Positions 8,604 through 15,652 of a stretch of DNA of 64,000 bases are shown here, one piece after another (positions within the stretch are counted from its first letter, which is position 1; every line of letters starts with the position of its first letter). The stretch comes from JAJDUF01 sp965238265 (GTDB lineage: Bacteria > Chloroflexota > UBA11872 > UBA12225 > JAJDUF01), in assembly GCA_965238265.1 (NCBI GenBank), contig OZ250185.1, positions 1,674,001-1,738,000 on the forward strand. Reading direction: 5' to 3'. The notes under the pieces are model-generated. The model ran no database searches. It was not told the origin of the DNA and saw nothing but the letters and a program-made list of their open reading frames with translations. A program made the position numbers and the translations under genes.

Positions 8604-9440
8604 CTACAGAATATCCGCGAGCAGCCGTCGCGCACGGTCAAAGACCGCAAACCCCCCGACCAAGGTGACGAGGGCAGCCAGGCCAAAGGCCGCGACCGGC
8701 AAGGCGCCGAACGGCATCCCGGTCAGCAACGCGCCGCGGTAGAGCGCGGCAAGGTGGGCGAGCGGGTTCAGCCAGATGACGGGGCGGAGCAGGTCCGGCA
8801 GCACGGACTCTACATAAAAGATCGGGGTCAGGAACATGCCAATCATGAACGTGATCTGGGCCAGCTCTTTGATATCGCGGAGAAAGGCCCCCACCGCCCC
8901 TAGCAGCCACGCTAACCCGACGGTGAAGGCGATCTGTGCCAGCAAGATCAGCGGCAGTCCGACGGCGCCCCACGGCAACCCGCCTTGGCGCCACGCCAGC
9001 ACCGGCAAGAGCACGAGCAGCCCGATGAGCAGTGAGATCAGACTGGCCGCCAGCGAATACAGCGGGACGACCTCCAAGGGAAAACGCACGTGCTTCACGA
9101 GCGACCGATGGCTCGCCATCGCCTCGGTCGCGCGCGTGGCGACATCCGTCACTGAGACCCAAGGCAGGAGGCCAAGCACGACGTACAACGCATATTGATC
9201 GCGGGGCGCATCGGGTGCGAGGCGCGCTCGGAAGACAAAGGCAAAGATGAAGGTATACGCGCCGACGAACAGCAGCGGGTGGACCACTGCCCACGCCAAA
9301 CCGAGCGTCGAGCCGACGTAGCGTAGACGCAACTCGCGTTCTGCGATAGCCCGCCACGCTTGGAACTGCCGGGCAACGCCGATCAAGCGCACGAGCAACG
9401 GTCGCTCGTCCGGGCGTTCTCCCAGGTATTGCCAGGTCAT
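8604..9440 (-). CDS. Polysaccharide ABC exporter permease (Wzm-like, ABC-2 type)
   Basis: An integral membrane protein of about 278 residues with the ABC-2 permease pattern: a cytoplasmic amphipathic start (ERELRLRYVGSTLGLAW) and about six hydrophobic segments, among them LLFVGAYTFIFAFVF, LISLLIGLLVLLPVLAW and AALVTLVGGFAVF. With the downstream ATPase it would form a Wzm-Wzt exporter moving a lipid-linked glycan across the membrane. The frame extends upstream to a TTG at 9518, but the ATG at 9440 (MTWQYLGERPDERP) avoids overlapping the divergent methyltransferase and is preferred. Confidence 0.88.
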   Translation of the reverse strand: MTWQYLGERPDERPLLVRLIGVARQFQAWRAIAERELRLRYVGSTLGLAWAVVHPLLFVGAYTFIFAFVFRARLAPDAPRDQYALYVVLGLLPWVSVTDVATRATEAMASHRSLVKHVRFPLEVVPLYSLAASLISLLIGLLVLLPVLAWRQGGLPWGAVGLPLILLAQIAFTVGLAWLLGAVGAFLRDIKELAQITFMIGMFLTPIFYVESVLPDLLRPVIWLNPLAHLAALYRGALLTGMPFGALPVAAFGLAALVTLVGGFAVFDRARRLLADIL

Positions 9441-9520
9441 GGCAGCGGAGTATAGCATTGAGTTGCAGGCGGTAGGAGCCACCGGCCAGTCGTCATCATC
9501 TACCATCCTCTGTGACAACG

Positions 9521-10414
9521 ATGAGTCCCCCGTCTACGCTGACAAGCGGCGAGCGCCACGTGCAGCGTGCGTTTGACTACGAGCACCGACGCGCCCGCGA
9601 ATCGCGCCTCCTCGACATCCAACCGCACCTCGTCGCTCAATTCCTTAACGATGTGCAGCTACCTGCGACGTGGTTTCCCGGCAAGGGCGCCCTTGACGTC
9701 GGCTGCGGTACCGGACGATGGAGCTACGCACTCGCCGAGCTAGGCGCCCACGTGACGGCGCTCGACCTCACGGCGGCCGGGTGTCGCGCTACCCGTCGGG
9801 TGCTGGAGCCATACGCCGCGGGGTACGTCGTCCAAGCCAGCGTCGGCCGCTGGAGCTTGCCGCTCCCGTCCGAGTCTTTCGATTTCGTCATGGCCTGGGG
9901 AGTCCTGCATCATACGCCGAATACGCGGCGCAGCTTCGTGCGGCTGGTGCGGCTGGTGCGGCCGGGTGGCGTGCTGTACGTCATGGTCTACGAATGGGCC
10001 AACCGCGCCAAGCACCTGTTGACGGAAGCGCTCCGGCTGGTGCTCCGCCAATTCCCTGACGACCAGCGATACCACCTGTGCAAGTATCTCATTATCAAGA
10101 ACTCGTGGCTCGCTGGCTATCTCCACCGCTGGCTCAAGGTCTACGACGGAACCAAGGCCACCGACCAGTACGACCTCGCAGCGATGCAGTTCGATGCCTA
10201 CGACGCCTACTCCCCGCGCTGGAACCACGTCCACACCTGGCGCGAAGTCCGAGAGTGGTTTACCGATGCCGGCTTTTTGGACATCACGCTCACCCATCCC
10301 AGACGCTATACCGATCCGAAAGTGGTGCGAATCAATGGCGAGTGTGGTGGTGCGATCCACATGCGCGGCACGATGCCGCTGGTCCAGTCTCCGGCGGAAG
10401 CAGGGCGCTCATGA
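9521..10414 (+). CDS. Class I SAM-dependent methyltransferase
   Basis: A methyltransferase of about 297 residues. It has motif I (ALDVGCGTGRWSYALAELG), an acidic post-I residue (VTALDL), motif IV (FDFVMAWGVLHHTP) and a post-motif RPGGVLYVMVYEW. It diverges from the exporter genes and overlaps the following glycosyltransferase by 4 nt (ATGA), so it probably modifies the exported glycan or its lipid-linked precursor. An upstream GTG at 9512 is possible, but ATG 9521 fits the divergent spacing better. Substrate unknown. Confidence 0.85.
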   Translation: MSPPSTLTSGERHVQRAFDYEHRRARESRLLDIQPHLVAQFLNDVQLPATWFPGKGALDVGCGTGRWSYALAELGAHVTALDLTAAGCRATRRVLEPYAAGYVVQASVGRWSLPLPSESFDFVMAWGVLHHTPNTRRSFVRLVRLVRPGGVLYVMVYEWANRAKHLLTEALRLVLRQFPDDQRYHLCKYLIIKNSWLAGYLHRWLKVYDGTKATDQYDLAAMQFDAYDAYSPRWNHVHTWREVREWFTDAGFLDITLTHPRRYTDPKVVRINGECGGAIHMRGTMPLVQSPAEAGRS

Positions 10415-12066
10415 CCACTGCGCCGCGTATTGCCCACGTCGGCAACATCGCCAACAATGCCTATAGCAACGCCAAGTTCCAGCGGCGCCTCGGGCTTGCA
10501 GCAGACTCCTACAACTACCCCTTCGAGTTCGTCTTTGGTCATCCTGAATGGGAGGACGCGGACTTCGATGCCCGCCTGAGCCTCTTTCAGCCGCCCGACT
10601 GGCGGGCGGTGCCGTTCACCAATGGCTATGTGCGCCCATCCTGGGCCAAATACATCAGCGGCCGCCGGCTCCCTTACAGCTATGCGACCTATGACGAGGC
10701 GAGTAGCCACATCGGCCTCTCAGGTCAGCTCCTCGACACGGGTCGCGTGTGGACGGCGGTGCCAGGGAACGGTGGCGTCCCTGGCCGGAAGGTGTCACTT
10801 GCGGTGACGCTCCGGCGGCTTATGCGGGCCGCTGGCCAGAGGTATGCGGCCCTCGCCCGTCAGGGTCAGCCGAACACGCTGGAACGGCTCCAACTATATG
10901 TCCTGCGGTGGGCGCGCCTAGCCATGAACTATGTGTGGGCATGGCGGGTGCAGACGGGGCTGCTGCTGAATGATCGGCTGCGGGAGATGCGCGCTGATAT
11001 GCGCGAGATCAGCGTGGATTCGCATATCGCGCGGGTTGGCTGTCGCCTGCGGCCCCTCGACTACACCGATCTGACTTGCTGGCGCTCGTTCCGGCCGCTG
11101 GTCCAGGACTATGACCTCACTGTGCTCTACGGGCCGGAAGTGACCAAGGCCGGGTTGCTGCCGCTGGATCGCCCCTACATTGCCTTCGAGCACGCGACCA
11201 TGCGGACACTGCCCTTCGAGGACACGCTGCAAGGGCGGCTGCTGGCGCTCGGCTACCAACTGGCCGACGCCTGCATTATCACCAACCCCGACGTGCTTGG
11301 CTCCGCAAAGCGCCTGGGGCTGCGGCACTATCGGTTCATTCCTCATCCTGTGGACGAGACGAAATACTGCCCCGGCGAGACGCCTCTCGCCGACGAGTTG
11401 CGGCGCGAGCTGCGGGTCCCCCTGCTCTTTTTCTGCCCCAGCCGCCACGAGTGGAGCAATGGGTCGGACAGCAAGCGCAGCGACCGCGTGATCCGCGCCT
11501 TTGGCCGCTACGTGCGCGAGGCTGAGCCGGCGGGATTGCCCGCAGCCGCCCTCGTGCTCACCAAGTGGGGCACTGATGTGCGCGCTAGTCAGCAACTCTG
11601 TCATACCCTCGGCATTGACGGGCGAGTGGTCTGGCGCCACCCCATGCACAAAACGCGCCTGCTGGAGTACTACCGAGCAGCCGATATCGTACTCGATCAG
11701 TTCCACGAGGCCGTCGGGAGCTTCGGCACGGTGACGGTGGAAGCCATGGCGTGCGCCCGGCCCGTCATCATGTACTTCAACCCGCAGGTACACGAGTGGT
11801 GCTTGGAGGAGAACCCCCCCATTCAGTCCGCGCTCACCACGCCGGAGATCTATGGGCGGTTAGTGGCGCTTGCCGGGAGCGCCGAGCGACGCGCCGCCAT
11901 CGGTGCCCAGTCACGAGCATGGGTCGAGCGGTGGCATGGCTGGCAGCGTGTCGCCCAGGCGCACCTGGAACTCTACTGCGAGGTCTTCGACCGCCGCGGC
12001 GACACGGCGGCCGTGCGGGCGCTGGAGGCTATCGCCGCGCGGCCGCCAGCGGTAGATTGGACCTAA
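10411..12066 (+). CDS. GT-B glycosyltransferase (GT4-like)
   Basis: A 551-residue protein whose ATG overlaps the methyltransferase stop (ATGA). The N-terminal half is a divergent acceptor domain. The C-terminal half has GT-B/GT4 features: FIPHPVDETKYCPGE, LLFFCPSRHEWSNGSDSKRS, RVVWRHPMHKTRLLEYYRAA and the nucleotide-sugar loop EAVGSFGTVTVEAMACARPV. It is longer than typical GT4 enzymes (about 400) because of an N-terminal extension. It probably adds a sugar to the glycan handled by the neighbouring exporter. The stop codon lies within the terminal repeat of the element that follows. Confidence 0.82.
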   Translation: MTTAPRIAHVGNIANNAYSNAKFQRRLGLAADSYNYPFEFVFGHPEWEDADFDARLSLFQPPDWRAVPFTNGYVRPSWAKYISGRRLPYSYATYDEASSHIGLSGQLLDTGRVWTAVPGNGGVPGRKVSLAVTLRRLMRAAGQRYAALARQGQPNTLERLQLYVLRWARLAMNYVWAWRVQTGLLLNDRLREMRADMREISVDSHIARVGCRLRPLDYTDLTCWRSFRPLVQDYDLTVLYGPEVTKAGLLPLDRPYIAFEHATMRTLPFEDTLQGRLLALGYQLADACIITNPDVLGSAKRLGLRHYRFIPHPVDETKYCPGETPLADELRRELRVPLLFFCPSRHEWSNGSDSKRSDRVIRAFGRYVREAEPAGLPAAALVLTKWGTDVRASQQLCHTLGIDGRVVWRHPMHKTRLLEYYRAADIVLDQFHEAVGSFGTVTVEAMACARPVIMYFNPQVHEWCLEENPPIQSALTTPEIYGRLVALAGSAERRAAIGAQSRAWVERWHGWQRVAQAHLELYCEVFDRRGDTAAVRALEAIAARPPAVDWT

Positions 12067-12192
12067 CCCCCGGCCCCTTCCCTCTAGGGCAGGGGAGTCC
12101 GCGCGGCGCCCGGGCGCCGCGCCCTTCAAGGGAAAGTAGTCGGCACGACGGCCTTTAGCCCCTTCCCTGAAGGGAGGGGGGTGGGGGTAGGT
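12061..12192. mobile_element. MITE-like repeat element, copy A (about 132 bp)
   Basis: The element begins ACCTAACCCCCGGCCCC and ends GGGGGTAGGT, giving roughly 10-bp imperfect terminal inverted repeats. It contains internal hairpins (CCCTTCCCTGAAGGGAGGGG near 12164) and no reading frame. A second copy of the same layout lies at 47533-47665, and partial copies lie near 54165-54225 and 61364. It fills the gap between the glycosyltransferase and the nitroreductase fusion. Confidence 0.6.
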
Positions 12193-12269
12193 GTGCCATG
12201 CTATGATGGAGCCGACCGGTGAAACAAGCGTCCGGTCCGGTCGTTCTAAGCGAAAGAAGGGTTGCCGCG

Positions 12270-13646
12270 ATGAGCACCACCGTCGCACCTGCGTCACCGG
12301 AGACCGCTGCACGGGCGGATGGTCCGCCCATGAGCGTAGGCGATGCCATCCGCACCCGGCGCACGATCCGGAGTTGGATGCCAGACAAGTCGGTGCCGGA
12401 AGCACTCGTCAACGAGCTACTCGAAGCGGCCCTCTGGGCGCCGTCCGCGTGCAACATGCAGTTGTGGGACTTTGTGGTTGTCACCGATGGAGCGGTGCGG
12501 CAACAGCTTGAAGATGCCGTGCCTTTCGCCGCCCAGGCGCCGGTGCTGATCTTCGTCTGCTACAACACACGATTCTCCGAGGGCAGCTTTGCCCATGTTC
12601 AGGGCGCGTCGGCGTCCATCATGAACATGCTGCTGCAGGGGCATTCGCTCGGACTCGGCGGCTTTTGGCAGGCCACCATCCACGACCGCGCCAAGCTACA
12701 CACGGTCCTGCGTCTTCCCGACGATGTAGAGGTGTTGGCCACGGTGCTCTTCGGGTATCCGGCCGAGCAGCCCGGCGCACCGGCGCGGCGTGATCCCTCG
12801 CATATGACGCACTGGCAGCAGTATCATCCACGCCCGCGTCTCCCATCGTCATCCAATCCGCGCGACTGGACCTTGGCCCAGATCGCCGACTATCAACAGG
12901 CCCGCATTCGTGCCGGACCCAAATACAATAAGCCGATCCGCTCCGAGTTCGAGGTCGTGACCCGGTTCGGTCAGGAAGCGTTGCGTCTGGAGCAGCCGCG
13001 CGTGTGGCTCGATCTGCTGCCGTGTACCGGCCTTTACCTGGAGCACCTGCTGCCGGCAGCGCCCGATGCCGCAGTCCACTTCATCGAGCTGACCGAGCAG
13101 ACCGCCCAGTTTGCACAGCGTCGGCTGCCACGCCCGGCCCAATCGCACCACTACGACGGACGGATTGACCTCCCGGATGCCAGCGTGGACGTGGCGACCT
13201 GCATCTTCCGCCTCGAAAACCTGCCACCGTCGGAGCGGCTGCGGCTGCTCAACGAGGCCTATCGCGTGCTGCGTCCGGGGGGAGCCTTGATCCTCGCGCA
13301 CATCAGTCGGCGCTCGTACTTCGCGTTGATGCAACCGATTCGCTGGCTCCTGGGCAGACGCGACGTGCAATATGTCTTGGGGACCGATCCGTCGCTCGGT
13401 CCGTTTGTGCCGTTGGCGCCGCACAATGTGGTATGGGGTCTGGCCCACATTGGCTTCCGCCGCGAGCGCGGTGCCAGTCACTTTCCGCTGCCGCCGGAGG
13501 ACGAGGCCCGGCACCGGGTACGGGCACTGCGTCCGCCGCTCTCCTACGCGCAGTATCCGGTCCAGATGCTCTACAGCCTCACTCGGCCGCTACACCGGCT
13601 GCTCGAACCGTGGAGCAAGCTCCAATTGGCCGTGTATCGCAAGTGA
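12270..13646 (+). CDS. Nitroreductase-SAM methyltransferase fusion protein
   Basis: A two-domain protein of 458 residues. Residues about 20-190 are nitroreductase-like (AIRTRRTIRSW, APSACNMQLWDFVVV, GHSLGLGGFWQATI, a flavin-binding pattern). Residues about 215-440 resemble a class I methyltransferase with a degenerate motif I (WLDLLPCTGLYLEHLLP), motif IV (VDVATCIFRLENLPP) and RVLRPGGALILAHIS. The weakened glycine loop makes SAM binding uncertain. The ATG at 12270 follows AAGAAGGG; an upstream GTG (12219) is less likely. Its stop overlaps the next start (GTGA). A flavin oxidoreductase joined to a methyltransferase in a glycan neighbourhood suggests successive steps on one substrate, which is inference. 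Confidence 0.82.
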   Translation: MSTTVAPASPETAARADGPPMSVGDAIRTRRTIRSWMPDKSVPEALVNELLEAALWAPSACNMQLWDFVVVTDGAVRQQLEDAVPFAAQAPVLIFVCYNTRFSEGSFAHVQGASASIMNMLLQGHSLGLGGFWQATIHDRAKLHTVLRLPDDVEVLATVLFGYPAEQPGAPARRDPSHMTHWQQYHPRPRLPSSSNPRDWTLAQIADYQQARIRAGPKYNKPIRSEFEVVTRFGQEALRLEQPRVWLDLLPCTGLYLEHLLPAAPDAAVHFIELTEQTAQFAQRRLPRPAQSHHYDGRIDLPDASVDVATCIFRLENLPPSERLRLLNEAYRVLRPGGALILAHISRRSYFALMQPIRWLLGRRDVQYVLGTDPSLGPFVPLAPHNVVWGLAHIGFRRERGASHFPLPPEDEARHRVRALRPPLSYAQYPVQMLYSLTRPLHRLLEPWSKLQLAVYRK

Positions 13647-15652
13647 CCGCGCCAGCGTTCGACCGCGCTGACTGGCCGGCGGCGCTCGCGTGCGTCTCCG
13701 ACTACTGGGTGCGGCAGACGGCCCCCGGTGGCGAGACGCGCTGCGCCGTCCACGGGGTCGAGCACACGGCGCGCACCGCCACCTCAATCGTCGTTGACCT
13801 GGCGCTCCATCGGCTCACCGGCCATGACCGCTATTGGGAACGGGCGCAGCGACGCGCTCGGCGCGTCGTCGCACGCCTGGTGCGTGACCCGGAGCACGGC
13901 GCCTGGATTTTCGCTCCGGGCCGCCTAGACCCCTATAACTGCTCCAACAACGTCATTGACAGTGGCGAGTGTGCCCGTTGTCTAGGGACCCTGCTGCTCT
14001 ATGCCGCTGACATGCTAGACGCCGCGCTGCGGGAGCGCGTGGTGGACGCGCTGCGCCGCAACGCGACCACCTACCTCACCGACGCGGTGACGACGAAAGA
14101 GGTCACCAATCAACGTCTGTGGGGCGCCATGGGCCTGGCGACCGCGGCTCGCGCGCTGGGTGAGCCGACGTGGTTTGCTGCCGTCCGCACGAGCATCGAG
14201 CGATCCCTCGCGGAGCAGCACGCGGATGGATCATTTCCCTATCACCCGGAGCCGGTGCGTTTCGGTCTCCACCCCGGCGCAGCGGACGTTTCGGTCTACT
14301 ACCAGGCGCGTGTGCTGACCTATCTGTGGCATACCCTGGCGATGCTCGGTGACGACGCGGGCACGGTCCGCGGGCCAACGCTCGCGGCCCTCCGCCGCGG
14401 CCTGGATTTCCTGGCAGCGACGTACACGCCGGCGGGGATGAATGACGACCCCAAGCTGCCTCCCAGCACGCTGGGTACAGGCAGCTTGGGGGCCGTCAAA
14501 TGCGCTGCCCTGGAGGGCAAGCGCTGGTTCTGGGCCGGTCCGTATGAAGTCGGTAGTCACCCGCTCGACGTGTACGCGCTGCTGCACGGGGCAGCACAGT
14601 TTGCGGACAGCCCCCTGACGACACCTGAAGCGCACGCTGGTGCCAGGTGTGGTGCGCTTCAGGCACGTCACCTAAGCACGCTGGCGGAGCAGGCGTATAC
14701 CGTCTGGCGGCAACGCCTAGCGGGGATGGTGCTTGCCTGTCAAGAGCCGGCCTGCCGCGACGATTTCATCTGCCCGGACTTCCACGCTGCCGACGCCTCG
14801 TGGCTGGCTGCGCTGGTCCTGGCCCCACCGGGCGGCGCCGCACCCCCCGGGCCCCTCTCCACCGTTGGAGAGGGGGAGGCGGTGGCTACGGTGAGCCACG
14901 CGGCGCCGCGGGTGTGTTTGTTTGCCGCTGCCGGGCTGGTGCGTCTTCAGACTGCTGAGACGGTGGCGCTGCTGCGGACTCGCAAGCGGTCGGCCAACGT
15001 GCTGTATGGCGGTGGCATCGGCGGTGGTAGTCTGCTCTACGTCGGTCACAAGTCCGGCGGCTGGCAGGACATCATTACGCCAGCGCGGGAGGCGCCAATC
15101 AGCCCCGGTAATCTGACGTGCTGGCCCCGGCGACCCCAGAGGAGGGCGGCCTTGCGTGCGTTCCTGGCAGCCAATCGTCCCGGCCGGGAGCTACGCCAAT
15201 GGCTCTTCGTCGCCCGTATCCGCCGGCGACAGGGAGCGTACCTCGCGGCAGCTCGCGCGCTCTGGCGCGGCTGGCTACACCCTCTCTGGCACGCCTGGGA
15301 TGAGGTCTATGCAACCCATTGGGTGCTCGATGCCGCGCCGACGTTGCTGCCGGACGGGATGCAATGCACCGTCCGACCGGCACGGCGCGACGGGGAGCCG
15401 CTCGCGGGCGTGACCGTGCGGCGTCAAGTCTCCGTCGAGAACGGTGCCTTGCGGGTGCGGGAGTTGATCTCAGTGACGACGCCGCTACGTCGCCTGATCT
15501 ATGCAGTGCCGGCAGCGGCGCGGGCGCTGCATACCGAGCCGTCTGCGCTCGCGGATGGCCGGCCGGTGGTGCAAGGTGCCGTGCGCCGCCTCGAACTCCC
15601 GCGGCGGATGCTCGCCACTCCGCTTGAAGCGCAGATCGAGTATGTGCTGTGA
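13643..15652 (+). CDS. Putative (alpha/alpha)-toroid protein with C-terminal beta domain, function unknown
   Basis: A 669-residue protein whose GTG start overlaps the previous stop by 4 nt. The first about 400 residues are helix-rich with aromatic-rich repeats (NNVIDSGECARCLGTLLLY, TNQRLWGAMGLATAARALG, ADGSFPYHPEP, SVYYQARVLTYLWHTLAML). That pattern resembles six-hairpin toroids of glycan lyases, hydrolases and epimerases. The last about 200 residues look beta-rich (VTVRRQVSVENGALRVRELI), as in heparinase-type proteins. No signal peptide is visible, so it appears cytoplasmic. A repeat-family sequence (14847-14880, encoding PGPLSTVGEGEA) interrupts it in frame. No catalytic residues can be assigned. 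Confidence 0.7.
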   Translation: MTAPAFDRADWPAALACVSDYWVRQTAPGGETRCAVHGVEHTARTATSIVVDLALHRLTGHDRYWERAQRRARRVVARLVRDPEHGAWIFAPGRLDPYNCSNNVIDSGECARCLGTLLLYAADMLDAALRERVVDALRRNATTYLTDAVTTKEVTNQRLWGAMGLATAARALGEPTWFAAVRTSIERSLAEQHADGSFPYHPEPVRFGLHPGAADVSVYYQARVLTYLWHTLAMLGDDAGTVRGPTLAALRRGLDFLAATYTPAGMNDDPKLPPSTLGTGSLGAVKCAALEGKRWFWAGPYEVGSHPLDVYALLHGAAQFADSPLTTPEAHAGARCGALQARHLSTLAEQAYTVWRQRLAGMVLACQEPACRDDFICPDFHAADASWLAALVLAPPGGAAPPGPLSTVGEGEAVATVSHAAPRVCLFAAAGLVRLQTAETVALLRTRKRSANVLYGGGIGGGSLLYVGHKSGGWQDIITPAREAPISPGNLTCWPRRPQRRAALRAFLAANRPGRELRQWLFVARIRRRQGAYLAAARALWRGWLHPLWHAWDEVYATHWVLDAAPTLLPDGMQCTVRPARRDGEPLAGVTVRRQVSVENGALRVRELISVTTPLRRLIYAVPAAARALHTEPSALADGRPVVQGAVRRLELPRRMLATPLEAQIEYVL

